From Planktothrix agardhii NIES-204 (GTDB taxonomy: Bacteria > Cyanobacteriota > Cyanobacteriia > Cyanobacteriales > Microcoleaceae): a stretch of DNA of 64,000 bases. Shown here one piece after another: positions 8,963-16,793 of the stretch. Below the pieces are notes generated by a model that was not told the DNA's origin, made no database searches, and saw only the letters and a program-made list of their open reading frames with translations. The stretch lies in contig AP017991.1 in NCBI GenBank assembly GCA_003609755.1, positions 2,063,501 to 2,127,500 of the forward strand. The letters are read 5' to 3'. A program made the position numbers and the translations under genes. The stretch's first letter is position 1. Each line of letters begins with the position of its first letter.

Positions 8963-9787
8963 ATGAATATTCTACCCAAATCAACTTTGAAATTCTTGAT
9001 AGTAGCCACTCCCGTTGTTACTTTATTAAGTAGTATTTCTCCCGGTTTTGCAGCTACATTTGCTAATGCTGAAGCTGAAACCTTAATTTATAATTTTAGC
9101 CAAGTTCCTACCAGCATTTCCACGTTTACAGATGCTCAAACCCTAGCAGTAGCTCGGAAAGGGGCTGTATTAGCTGAAGCGAATGCTAATGCCTATTTTG
9201 ATGTTAACTGCTCGGAACCTGACTATTGTTTTCCCCTGGCTAACAATAGTTCACAAGCGAAAACTCAAGGAGAAGGTAAAGAATATTTGGGTTTAGCTCA
9301 AAGTCAAGCATCAGCTATTGGTTATCAATTTGAAATTGCTGGAAACCAAGAATTTTCTTTTGATTTTATCTCGATTTTAAATTTAGAAACCCAAAAATCA
9401 CTGCAACAAGAATCGACTCAAGCCGCGAATTATATCGCTTTCTATTTGTTTGAAGATTCTACCAATAATTTGTTAGATTTCTTTAGTCTAAATAGCTCGA
9501 TGAATTCTGCTAACAAACATAATTTATCCACCAAAAATAGTCAGGGGTTTCAATTATCACCATTGACAACAACAAACGCCGAAGAAAATCAAGCATCTGT
9601 CAATATTTTATTATCGGGATTATATTCACGTCAGTTTAGTCAAGGTCAAAACCTAACGTTAATTACCTATCAAACCAGTTCAACAAAGGTTAAAGTACCT
9701 GAACCTTCAACTGCTTTGAGCTTATTAATTTTCGGTGCATTAGGAACAGCATTGGGCTTGAAAAAAAGATCCAGTTTATCTGATTAA
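8963..9787 (+). CDS. PEP-CTERM exosortase-sorted surface protein
   Basis: A 274-residue exported protein. Residues 1-31 form a signal peptide ending SPGFAA. The C-terminus carries the sorting signal VPEPSTALSLL, a hydrophobic helix and a basic tail (LKKR), the PEP-CTERM tripartite signal cut by exosortase. The central part is Ser/Asn/Gln-rich with a Cys pair (NCSEPDYC) and no catalytic motif. PEP-CTERM proteins are generally linked to the cell surface or exopolysaccharide. It is flanked by its own spacers and is likely monocistronic; a short inverted repeat (ACTTTAAAGT ... ACTTTAAG, about 9833-9855) lies between its end and the convergent PPIase gene. Confidence 0.85.
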   Translation: MNILPKSTLKFLIVATPVVTLLSSISPGFAATFANAEAETLIYNFSQVPTSISTFTDAQTLAVARKGAVLAEANANAYFDVNCSEPDYCFPLANNSSQAKTQGEGKEYLGLAQSQASAIGYQFEIAGNQEFSFDFISILNLETQKSLQQESTQAANYIAFYLFEDSTNNLLDFFSLNSSMNSANKHNLSTKNSQGFQLSPLTTTNAEENQASVNILLSGLYSRQFSQGQNLTLITYQTSSTKVKVPEPSTALSLLIFGALGTALGLKKRSSLSD

Positions 9788-9850
9788 TTCTGTCAACTAA
9801 TCAATTTCAGGGTGCATTTTATCGGGTGACAATAACTTTAAAGTAAAACT

Positions 9851-10591
9851 TTAAGTGTTATATAGCCGATAATTCAATTCACTAGCCAACCAATCTTTAA
9901 ATAGTTTCTGAAGAATTTCTTGATAACGTTGAGGAGTCAATTCAGCTTGAATAAACTCCTCAACTAAGATTAGATGATAACCTTGGTCAGTTTTGACTGG
10001 AGTTAATATTTCTCCTGGGTTTGAACCAAATACAATGGCGGCAAAATCCGCTTTTAACCCCCAACGATAAAGTTTACCTTCATAGCCGCATTGTTCACGA
10101 CGTCGGGGGTCAATATCATATAAATGGGCGGCATGATAGAAACTAATTTCTTCTTCTTCTATTTGATAAAATAATTCCCTAGCCAAGCGTTCATAGGGAA
10201 CAATAATTTGATATAATGAAACTTGCTCGAAATTCAAGCGATTTTGAATAAAGTATTTTTCAACATCTTTAGCAAATAAAGATTCCGCTAATTTTTGCGC
10301 TAAAAGATGTTCTCGAATTCCCGCTTCCCAGTCATCGGAAGTGATCATTTGGTCAGCTAACCAAGCTAAGGTATCCGCCGCCTTTTCTAAGCGTTTTTCA
10401 TGACGTTGTTGGTTAGCTTGGCTTTGAATTTCTTCAGCCGTTACCGTAATTGCTCTTTCCTCAGCAACTTGATTGATTACTTTTTGAAACAATATTTTTT
10501 GATAGAATTGCTTGAATTCCAGGTTTTGTTTCAGGAAACCAATAATTTCCTCATTATCAAGTGAGTCTTTGGAAAGTTGCACCATGACCAT
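9851..10591 (-). CDS. Parvulin-type (SurA/PpiC-like) peptidylprolyl isomerase
   Basis: A 246-residue protein with an N-terminal helical SurA-like region (about 1-120, many Gln/Glu) and a C-terminal rotamase domain. LTPVKTDQGYHLILVEE near residues 196-212 is the conserved final strand of the parvulin fold. There is no signal peptide, so it is either cytoplasmic or exported by a non-Sec route. It lies 20 bp after the RTX repeat gene on the same strand and is therefore probably its operon partner. PPIases of this type are often found beside bacteriocin or NHLP-type exporters in cyanobacteria. A second in-frame ATG at 10585 is an alternative start. Confidence 0.75.
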   Translation of the reverse strand: MVMVQLSKDSLDNEEIIGFLKQNLEFKQFYQKILFQKVINQVAEERAITVTAEEIQSQANQQRHEKRLEKAADTLAWLADQMITSDDWEAGIREHLLAQKLAESLFAKDVEKYFIQNRLNFEQVSLYQIIVPYERLARELFYQIEEEEISFYHAAHLYDIDPRRREQCGYEGKLYRWGLKADFAAIVFGSNPGEILTPVKTDQGYHLILVEEFIQAELTPQRYQEILQKLFKDWLASELNYRLYNT

Positions 10592-10611
10592 TTGTTGTAA
10601 TCCTAACTCTT

Positions 10612-12972
10612 TTAGCTTAACATTAGCAGGCTGTTAGAAATCACGGTGAAATCGGTTGGCGTTAATGTCGTTTGTCCATTTACAGAAACTGTACCTAACA
10701 CAACACCAAGAACTTCAGATTGACTATCACTACCGAGTTTAATGATAGTAGCATCAAGACTTCCATCAGCATTATAATCGAAGGTTTCTAATATTAACGG
10801 TTGTCCGATTAAGTTTTCCGATAATCCAATCTTATCACCTTCAGCAGCATTAAAGTCTGTAATTATATCTGCTAAATTGGGGTTAGAGTTTGGGAAATTG
10901 GGATTTGTGTTGAAGACAAATACATCCGCATCTGCTCCTCCTGTTAATTCATCTTGACCGAGATCACCGATTAGAATATCATCACCATTGCCACCGATTA
11001 AGATATCATTGCCTTTCCCCCCTCTAAGAATATCTTGATCATTTCCTCCATCAAGAGTATCATTACCTTTGTTTCCTTGTAATAAGTCTGTTCCACTTTT
11101 ACCTTCAATTTTATCTGCGCCTTTAAACCCGCGTATTGCATCATTTTCATTGCTACCAATGAGTTGATCATTTTCGATACTACCGAGTTGTGGTGTGCGT
11201 TCAATAGCTATAACGGTTAAAGGATTCGGTTCTGGACTAATCTGAATTAAGATACTAGAACTAGAATTACTATCGTTATTGTTATTATCAGATTCTATTA
11301 CCACTTTTACCTCGGTAGTTGGTAATATATCCGTACTACTAATAGCCGTTGCTGTTGCTTTACTAGAAGTAGCACCAGGAATAAACACAGACTCACTACT
11401 CTGTTTAACTTCTCCAGTTGGGGAAATTGTTGTAGCTTGACTGTCTTTCCCCGCACCTGCGTCATTGACAATAGTAGTCGAACTAGAACTAGAATTACTA
11501 TTGTTATTGTTATTATCAGGTTTGAGCACTACTTTTACCTCGGTAGTTGGTAATATATCCGTACTACTAATAGCCGTTGCTGTTGCTTTACTAGAAGTAG
11601 CACCAGGAATAAACACAGACTCACTACTCTGTTTAACTTCTCCAGTTGGGGAAATTGTTGTAGCTTGACTGTCTTTCCCCGCACCTGCGTCATTGACAAT
11701 AGTAGTCGAACTAGAACTAGAATTACTATCGTTATTGTTATTATCAGGTTTGAGCACTACTTTTGCCTCGGTAGTTGGTAATATATTCGTACCACTAATA
11801 GCTGTTGCTGTCGCTTTACTAGAAGTAGCATCGGGAATAAATACAGACTCACTACTCTGTTTAACTTCTCCAGTTGGGGAAATTGTTGTAGCTTGACTGT
11901 CTTTCCCCGCACCTGCGTCATTGACAATAGTAGTCGAACTAGAACTAGAATTACTATCGTTATTGTTATTATCAGGTTTGAGCACTACTTTTGCCTCGGT
12001 AGTTGGTAATATATCCGTACCACTAATAGCTGTTGCTGTCGCTTGACTAGAAGTAGCATCGGGAATAAATACAGACTCACTACTCTGTTTAACTTCTCCA
12101 GTTGGGGAAATTGTTGTAGCTTGACTTTCTCCCCCCGCACCGATGTCATTGACAACAGTAGTCGAACTAGAACTAGAATTACTATTGTTATTGTTATTAT
12201 CAGGTTTGAGCACTACTTTTACCTCGGTAGTTGGTAATATATCCGTACTACTAATAGCTGTTGCTGTCGCTTGACTAGAAGTAGCATCGGGAATAAATAC
12301 AGACTCACTACTCTGTTTAACTTCTCCAGTTGGGGAAATTGTTGTAGCTTGACTTTCTCCCCCCGCACCGATGTCATTGACAATAGTAGTCGAACTAGAA
12401 CTAGAATTACTATCGTTATTGTTATTATCAGGTTTGAGCACTACTTTTACCTCGGTAGTTGGTAATATATCCGTACCACTAATAGCCGTTGCTGTTGTTT
12501 GACTAGAAGTAGCACCAGGAATAAATACAGACTCACTACTCTGTTTAACTTCTCCAGTTGGGGAAATTGTTGTAGCTTGACTTTCTCCCCCCGCACCGAT
12601 GTCATTGACAATAGTAGTCGAACTAGAACTAGAATTACTATTGTTATTGTTATTATCAGGTTTGAGCACTACTTTTACCTCGGTAGTTGGTAATATATCC
12701 GTACTACTAATAGCTGTTGCTGTTGCTTCACTAGAAGTAGCACCAGGAATAAACACAGACTCACTACTCTGTTTAACTTCTCCAGTTGGGGAAATTGTTG
12801 TAGCTTGACTTTCTCCCCCAGCACCGATGTCATTGACAATAGCAGTGGAACTAGAATTACTCCCTTGAAAATTGGCATCGGGGGAGTTAATTGTAGTGGT
12901 CGGAGATACTGTATTTATAGGTTCATCTAGGATAACGGGAATATCGTTAGAATTGTTGGTAATATTGCTCAT
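10612..12972 (-). CDS. Large tandem-repeat protein with C-terminal RTX calcium-binding region
   Basis: A 786-residue protein without a Sec signal. Residues about 43-573 are seven nearly identical 76-residue repeats, each starting TTIVND-GAG, containing ISPTGEVKQSSESVFIP and ILPTTEVKVVLKPD, and ending in an Asn run and a Ser run. Residues about 610-690 hold RTX nonapeptides (GGKGNDILIGGNGDDILIG), the calcium-binding parallel beta-roll typical of Type I secretion substrates, followed by a short C-terminal domain (ADVFVF, DFNAAEGDKI) seen at the end of many RTX proteins. It is probably secreted by an ABC/HlyD pathway such as the one encoded at 14.9-20.2 kb, becoming a surface or extracellular Ca-dependent protein. 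The shared palindrome lies 117 bp upstream of its start. Confidence 0.85.
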   Translation of the reverse strand: MSNITNNSNDIPVILDEPINTVSPTTTINSPDANFQGSNSSSTAIVNDIGAGGESQATTISPTGEVKQSSESVFIPGATSSEATATAISSTDILPTTEVKVVLKPDNNNNNSNSSSSSTTIVNDIGAGGESQATTISPTGEVKQSSESVFIPGATSSQTTATAISGTDILPTTEVKVVLKPDNNNNDSNSSSSSTTIVNDIGAGGESQATTISPTGEVKQSSESVFIPDATSSQATATAISSTDILPTTEVKVVLKPDNNNNNSNSSSSSTTVVNDIGAGGESQATTISPTGEVKQSSESVFIPDATSSQATATAISGTDILPTTEAKVVLKPDNNNNDSNSSSSSTTIVNDAGAGKDSQATTISPTGEVKQSSESVFIPDATSSKATATAISGTNILPTTEAKVVLKPDNNNNDSNSSSSSTTIVNDAGAGKDSQATTISPTGEVKQSSESVFIPGATSSKATATAISSTDILPTTEVKVVLKPDNNNNNSNSSSSSTTIVNDAGAGKDSQATTISPTGEVKQSSESVFIPGATSSKATATAISSTDILPTTEVKVVIESDNNNNDSNSSSSILIQISPEPNPLTVIAIERTPQLGSIENDQLIGSNENDAIRGFKGADKIEGKSGTDLLQGNKGNDTLDGGNDQDILRGGKGNDILIGGNGDDILIGDLGQDELTGGADADVFVFNTNPNFPNSNPNLADIITDFNAAEGDKIGLSENLIGQPLILETFDYNADGSLDATIIKLGSDSQSEVLGVVLGTVSVNGQTTLTPTDFTVISNSLLMLS
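11251..12846 (-). repeat. Seven in-frame 228-bp tandem repeats
   Basis: The repeats are exactly 228 bp (76 codons) and nearly identical at DNA level. They differ by block variants: GGES in the first four against GKDS in the last three copies, NNNNNS alternating with NNNNDS, and VFIPG against VFIPD. The mosaic distribution suggests gene conversion and recent copy-number change. Confidence 0.95.
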
Positions 12973-13088
12973 TGCTGTTACAGAAAATTAAGTAATGTAG
13001 TAGCAAGATCATTGTCAAAGTCGGTAACTTTAATAACTTTTTCAAGACAAGCTATTAAATCAAAGTGTAACTAAATGATTTTGATAAA

Positions 13089-13107
13089 TGTTGCCATTTT
13101 GGCAACA
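13089..13107. promoter_or_regulatory. Operator-like palindrome, site A
   Basis: TGTTGCCATTTTGGCAACA is a perfect 19-bp inverted repeat (8-bp arms, 3-bp spacer) in the divergent spacer between the RTX gene (start 117 bp left) and the small Ser-rich gene (start 52 bp right). The same core, TGCCA-N3-TGGCA, recurs at 14187, 14379 (one mismatch) and 16794. Reading left, a -10-like TAGTTACACT lies about 20 bp beyond it. Confidence 0.65.
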
Positions 13108-13159
13108 TTAGCTTAATGAATTATTTTATGCTTCATTCTAATAAGTTGGTATTAAAATC

Positions 13160-13363
13160 ATGTCTAACTATAAAGTCGTATTCAAACGGATAGTCTCACC
13201 GGATGGTAAAGTTATTGCAGAGGCTAAAAGCGTAGTTTCAACATCAGAGGATCAAGAAAATGAAATTAGCCAAAGCGTTTCTGTCAATATTTCATCTGTT
13301 AATGGTTACAGTCAGGCTAAATCGAGTTCTAGTTCTTCCTCAACCTCTAGTTATCCTAATTAA
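13160..13363 (+). CDS. Small Ser-rich cyanobacterial protein
   Basis: A 67-residue protein, MSNYKVVFKRIVSPDGKVIA followed by a Ser/Val/Glu middle and a poly-Ser tail. It has no signal peptide and no double-glycine motif. Its core (SPDGKV-x5-SV) resembles the core of each 76-residue repeat in the divergent RTX gene (SPTGEV-x5-SV), and both end in Ser runs, so the repeat unit may have derived from such a protein. It is transcribed alone, from next to site A to the terminator at 13385. Function unknown; linkage to the exporter suggests cargo or a helper. Confidence 0.7.
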   Translation: MSNYKVVFKRIVSPDGKVIAEAKSVVSTSEDQENEISQSVSVNISSVNGYSQAKSSSSSSSTSSYPN

Positions 13364-13384
13364 TTTGTGATTAATTTTAAAATA

Positions 13385-13420
13385 AAAAAGTCCCTATTTT
13401 GTCAGGAATAGGGATTTTTA
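13385..13420. terminator. Bidirectional Rho-independent terminator
   Basis: TCCCTATT and AATAGGGA form an 8-bp stem (13391-13398 with 13407-13414), with an A-tract on the left and TTTTTA on the right. It sits between the convergent genes at 13160 and 13484 and could end both transcripts. Confidence 0.75.
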
Positions 13421-13483
13421 TCTGTTGAATATTTTTACTTAATCAAAAAGTGAATCATGAGAAAAAACGCCACTTCACAGAGG

Positions 13484-13756
13484 TTAACTGGCATAGCTGG
13501 AAGCATAGGCATAGGTAGATGTATTTCCATCTGAAATCGCACCAGCTACCGCACCAGCAGCAGAGCCACCATAAGAAGCATATATCGAGTAGCTGTCATC
13601 AAATCTTTGAATAATGTAGAAGGCATTGTAACTGGAACTATGATCGGTACTGACAGATTTAGAAGGAGCAGAAAAATAACCGCCACCTTTTATTTCCTGT
13701 GCATTAGTACCCGTATTTTCACAAAAACTCAAATTAGCAATGGTGATCTGACTCAT
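13484..13756 (-). CDS. Double-glycine-leader secreted peptide 1
   Basis: A 90-residue precursor. The ATG at 13756 is chosen because GGAG lies 8 bp upstream; an in-frame ATG 12 bp earlier lacks this. The leader, MSQITIANLSFCENTGTNAQ then EIKGG, ends at residue 25 in the Gly-Gly where C39 peptidases of ABC exporters cut. The predicted product is about 65 residues, rich in Ser, Tyr, Ala and Gly with a central GGSAAGAVAG and no cysteine. It follows the second such gene (13870-14100) on the same strand. It is a bacteriocin-like or signalling peptide candidate; the activity is unknown. Confidence 0.75.
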   Translation of the reverse strand: MSQITIANLSFCENTGTNAQEIKGGGYFSAPSKSVSTDHSSSYNAFYIIQRFDDSYSIYASYGGSAAGAVAGAISDGNTSTYAYASSYAS

Positions 13757-13783
13757 AAATTTCTCCAAAAGAATATAAAAACA

Positions 13784-13821
13784 CTGAAAGCTTTCAATGA
13801 TTAAATTGAATTAGCTTTCAG
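13784..13821 (-). terminator. Intercistronic hairpin, possible attenuator
   Basis: CTGAAAGCT and AGCTTTCAG (9-bp perfect stem, 20-bp loop) are followed on the minus strand by TGTTTTTAT. It lies between the two double-glycine peptide genes and could partly terminate the transcript, lowering expression of the downstream peptide. Confidence 0.5.
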
Positions 13822-13869
13822 CGATGGTATTGCAACTAGCTATACATCCAAACTCAATTCGGAATTGGA

Positions 13870-14100
13870 TTAAGCAGCAGCCGAATTACTGGCAGAACTA
13901 GAGTTGGCGGAGGTATAATAGCTTCCAGACCACCAGTCATATCCTGTATATGCAGAGGTATAAGTGCTGGTGAAAGTGGCAGCAAAGTAGTTACCGTTTG
14001 CATAAGCACCAGCATAAGCATCAGCAAAAACAACACCGCCGCCTTTGATATTGGATGCTTCGTCAACGACTTCTAAATGGTTTAAATCTTGAATAAACAT
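13870..14100 (-). CDS. Double-glycine-leader secreted peptide 2
   Basis: A 76-residue precursor whose leader is MFIQDLNHLEVVDEASNIKG with the Gly-Gly pair at residues 20-21. The predicted ~55-residue product is rich in Tyr, Ala, Ser and Thr (AYAGAYANGNYF, YTSAYTGYDWW) and lacks cysteine. DLNHLEVV-x-E is typical of C39-processed leaders, whose hydrophobic and acidic positions dock on the peptidase. AGGA lies 9 bp before the ATG. It is first in its transcript, with palindromes B and C upstream. The likely processing enzyme is the C39-domain exporter at 17086-20163. Confidence 0.8.
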   Translation of the reverse strand: MFIQDLNHLEVVDEASNIKGGGVVFADAYAGAYANGNYFAATFTSTYTSAYTGYDWWSGSYYTSANSSSASNSAAA

Positions 14101-14186
14101 GGTTTTTTTCCTAAAGAATGGTTTATTTGGGTATCAACTTTGTTTGTTTGTTGATGTTTCTAATATAATCTGGTTTCTCTTGCCTG

Positions 14187-14202
14187 TGTTGCCATTTTGG
14201 CA
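14187..14202 (-). promoter_or_regulatory. Operator-like palindrome, site B
   Basis: TGTTGCCATTTTGGCA shares 16 of 16 bases with site A. It lies 86 bp upstream of the start of peptide 2. On the minus strand a -10-like TTATATT follows about 22 bp beyond it, a distance that would suit an activator bound near -40. Confidence 0.65.
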
Positions 14203-14280
14203 TATTTGTAGATTATTTTTTTGGAGTTGAAATCAATAGATGAAAAAGGATTGATTTTGAAAAACCGACCATAAATAAGG

Positions 14281-14308
14281 CTCTGAAAATCAGAAATAAC
14301 TTTCAGAG
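14281..14308 (-). other. Hairpin in the leader of the peptide operon
   Basis: CTCTGAAA and TTTCAGAG form a perfect 8-bp stem with a 12-bp loop, between sites C and B. A transcript from site C would carry it. No ORF is seen from 14203 to 14378, so this stretch is either a long leader or a small RNA. Confidence 0.35.
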
Positions 14309-14378
14309 GAGTTCGTTTTATTCAAACTTTAATATTCAAGGTCGTGTAAATGGTATTGTAATTACGTTTCGGAATAAT

Positions 14379-14394
14379 TGTTGTCATTTTGGCA
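14379..14394 (-). promoter_or_regulatory. Operator-like palindrome, site C
   Basis: TGTTGTCATTTTGGCA differs from site B by one base. It lies just past the terminator of the HetP-like gene and 279 bp upstream of the peptide 2 start. On the minus strand TAATTACAAT lies about 20 bp beyond it. Sites B and C may be tandem promoters for the peptide genes. Confidence 0.5.
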
Positions 14395-14411
14395 GTTTTT
14401 TTATATTTTCC

Positions 14412-14438
14412 AAAAAAAAACCTGCTTGAACACAGGTT
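14412..14438 (-). terminator. Rho-independent terminator of the HlyD-HetP-like operon
   Basis: On the minus strand AACCTG-tgttcaag-CAGGTT is followed by a run of T. It lies about 125 bp after the stop of the HetP-like gene and before site C. Confidence 0.75.
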
Positions 14439-14563
14439 GTATAAAAGATGAAAAGATGTGGAAAAGCGGATTTTTTTAAAAAAGTGAAAAACAGACTCAA
14501 AAAAATGATTTTAAACTTAGGCGAACAGAAGGTTAAAGTTGGATCGGTCGTTTAGTGCAGTTT

Positions 14564-14941
14564 CTAAGGACTATAGAAGTTCTCGACAACCTCTAAATGC
14601 CGAAATCCTCCCGAAACCCCCCGACTCAATTCAGGAATAGGCTCCAAATAGGTTAAGTCCCGAACTTTGCCCGCACCAGAAGGTATAGTCTGGGTGTGAG
14701 CACTTGACTTAACAGATGTCGGATTACCTTGAGACTGAGAATTAGAATTATTATCCTTAGCCAGTCGGTTATAGGTGCGATAGGGAATATAATGCAGTGG
14801 ATTATATCCGGCAAAACGCAGGATTAAAACACAAGCCCAAGAATACTTTCCCGATAAAATCGCATCTAGGATTTGTTCAAATTGTTCTTCACTCATCGCT
14901 TTAGCGACTTTCGAGTTATTGTAGGAATATTGAGCAGACAT
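14564..14941 (-). CDS. HetP-family protein with leader-like C-terminus
   Basis: A 125-residue protein. The start is ATG at 14941, with AGGAG 8 bp upstream. Residues about 16-60 carry the HetP-family signature: [20 protein letters not shown] and [20 protein letters not shown]. In Anabaena, HetP promotes commitment to heterocyst differentiation and hetP neighbours hetC; homologues occur in cyanobacteria without heterocysts, with unknown roles. After a Ser/Asn/Gln linker the C-terminus reads [20 protein letters not shown] and then [13 protein letters not shown]. This imitates a double-glycine leader: compare DLNHLEVV and IKGG of peptide 2. It begins 30 bp after the HlyD gene and shares its transcript. 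Whether the C39 peptidase cuts at residue 112 is untested. Confidence 0.85.
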   Translation of the reverse strand: MSAQYSYNNSKVAKAMSEEQFEQILDAILSGKYSWACVLILRFAGYNPLHYIPYRTYNRLAKDNNSNSQSQGNPTSVKSSAHTQTIPSGAGKVRDLTYLEPIPELSRGVSGGFRHLEVVENFYSP

Positions 14942-14971
14942 TTCTTGCACTCCTAATTAGTAAATAGTGTT

Positions 14972-16651
14972 CTACAAATCTATGCCATTTTTCTGCAATT
15001 GCAGAATGGGATTAAGTAGAATATCCATAATCCGACGACGACGAATAATAATATCCGCACTAGCCGTTTGTCCAGATTTTAACTGAATTTTCTGATCCTT
15101 TTGCAAAACGTAGTCTTTTTTTAAGACAATTTCTAATTTATAAACTGACCCGACTGCTTGATCGACTTTTGTATCGGGTGAAATTGAGCGAACTGTTCCT
15201 TCAAATACCCCATAATTTTGATAGGGATAAGCATCGAATTTGACTTTAACCGACATTCCGGTTTTCACAAATCCAGCTTTCTCATTCGGGAGACTAGCTG
15301 TTAAAATTAGGGGTGCATTTTTGGGCGTAATTTCAGCCACGGTTTGTCCGGGTTGAATGACTTCTCCCACATTAAACACATTCAAGGCAGAAATAACTCC
15401 ATCAATGGGAGAATAGAGATATCGTTCTTGAAGTTTAGCTTCAGCCGTTGTAATTAAATTTTGAGTATTTGTAATTTGCGCTTTTAATTGAGTTACTTCT
15501 AACTCAGTTTGTTGAATTTTTTGCTGGGTTGCGACTTGAATTGTTTTTGCCTCCGCTTGTTTCTGGGCTAATTCCGCATTTAATCGTTCAATTTCAACTT
15601 GAGATTGTTTTAATTCTCCTTGAGATTGGGTGATTAATCTTTGTCGATCCCGAAAACCTTGTTCCGCTTGAAAAATCAGTTCTTGGGTACTATTTTTTTC
15701 TGATAATTGAGCTTGAACAATGCCTCTTTGTTGATCCCGCAAGTTTTGTTCGGCTTGAAATAATAGGTCTTTAGAAATAGCACCACTTTCTAACAGAGGT
15801 TGTAGCCGTTCTAGTCGTTCTTTAGCCGCTGATTCTCCCTCCTGCAATTTTTCAATTAGGCTTTGAGTTTCTGCCTTTAAGGGTTGTAAAGATTCAACTC
15901 GTTTTTGAGTTGCTGACGCCTCAAAATTGAGTTGACCTAGTAAGTGCTGATTCGATACAATTTGGCTTTCAACTCGTTCAATACTGGCTTGTTGAGATTG
16001 AAGTTGAGCCGTGGCAATCGCCGTTTGGGTTTGGGCTTCTAAATGAATCCGTTCAATTAACCCTTTTTTTTGAGTTAGTTCGGCTTGAAAGGCGGTGAGT
16101 TGTTGTTGTAATCCCGCTAATTCTTGGATGGCAATTTGTCGATCTAGTTCGGCTAAAACCTGACCTTTTTTAACAGTTTGCCCTTCTTTAATCGAAATTA
16201 GAGAAACTTTTCCCAACTCAACGGGATGGATTTTGTAAACTTCTCCTTGGGGTGCTAATTTCCCTCTAGCTTGACCGACTTCATCTACGGTTCCGAAATA
16301 TCCCCATGCACCAAAGGCGATACAAAAAATAAATCCTCCTAACATTAATTGCAGGGGAAAAGACGCCGGGGGTTGATCCAGTAGAGACTGTAAGGCATTT
16401 GACCAGTCCGGTTTTGCCGTCGGAACACTAGCTGGAGGAGGGGATTTTTTGGGGACTGTTTGGGGGGGTGCAAGTTGAGGAAAGGGAACAGAACCCGCTA
16501 TACCGCCATAAATATGATCGGTGTGTTTTGTCTGTTCAATACCCAATTCCAGATCCTCTAAGTATTCCTCCTGTAAGGTTACAGACAATTGGGAGTCTGA
16601 ATCATCATTAGTGTTTTTACTGAGAGAGGAAAATAGTTTGTACGGTTTCAT
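14972..16651 (-). CDS. HlyD-family membrane-fusion protein
   Basis: A 559-residue periplasmic adaptor. A Pro-rich cytoplasmic N-terminus (to about 100) leads into one transmembrane helix (LMLGGFIFCIAFGAWGYFG, about 102-120). A split lipoyl/barrel-sandwich domain (EVYKIHPVELGKV, TVKKGQVLAELD) then flanks a long Gln/Glu-rich coiled-coil hairpin (about 175-405), and the C-terminal beta-barrel ends near 540. It would link the inner-membrane ABC exporter to an outer-membrane TolC channel, which is not encoded in the window. Palindrome D lies 143 bp upstream of its ATG; the HetP-like gene follows within 30 bp. Confidence 0.9.
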   Translation of the reverse strand: MKPYKLFSSLSKNTNDDSDSQLSVTLQEEYLEDLELGIEQTKHTDHIYGGIAGSVPFPQLAPPQTVPKKSPPPASVPTAKPDWSNALQSLLDQPPASFPLQLMLGGFIFCIAFGAWGYFGTVDEVGQARGKLAPQGEVYKIHPVELGKVSLISIKEGQTVKKGQVLAELDRQIAIQELAGLQQQLTAFQAELTQKKGLIERIHLEAQTQTAIATAQLQSQQASIERVESQIVSNQHLLGQLNFEASATQKRVESLQPLKAETQSLIEKLQEGESAAKERLERLQPLLESGAISKDLLFQAEQNLRDQQRGIVQAQLSEKNSTQELIFQAEQGFRDRQRLITQSQGELKQSQVEIERLNAELAQKQAEAKTIQVATQQKIQQTELEVTQLKAQITNTQNLITTAEAKLQERYLYSPIDGVISALNVFNVGEVIQPGQTVAEITPKNAPLILTASLPNEKAGFVKTGMSVKVKFDAYPYQNYGVFEGTVRSISPDTKVDQAVGSVYKLEIVLKKDYVLQKDQKIQLKSGQTASADIIIRRRRIMDILLNPILQLQKNGIDL

Positions 16652-16793
16652 AGGGTTATGTAAAACCTAGCCAACAAAGGTTGGTGTTTTAATTGTTTTT
16701 TTAAAATGAAATAGTGATCTTACGGTCAGACCAGTGTTCTTGTTTTTATCAAAATCCTCTGTATTTATACTAGGGTAACTTTTGATTTTAAAC

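Noticed and set aside
11465-12808. Several 64-69-codon plus-strand ORFs spaced 228 bp apart
   Set aside because: They are antisense shadows of the tandem repeat in the RTX gene and recur only because the repeat does.
11251-12846. Regular repeats that could suggest a CRISPR array
   Set aside because: The 228-bp units are adjacent without unique spacers and are in frame in a protein.
14354-14366. Possible NtcA site GTATTGTAATTAC near site C
   Set aside because: The spacing between GTA and TAC is 7, not 8, and no clear -10 follows at the right distance.
14605-14625. PatS/HetN-like RGSGR pentapeptide in the HetP-like tail
   Set aside because: The sequence is SRGVSGG, not RGSGR, so no inhibitor pentapeptide is present.
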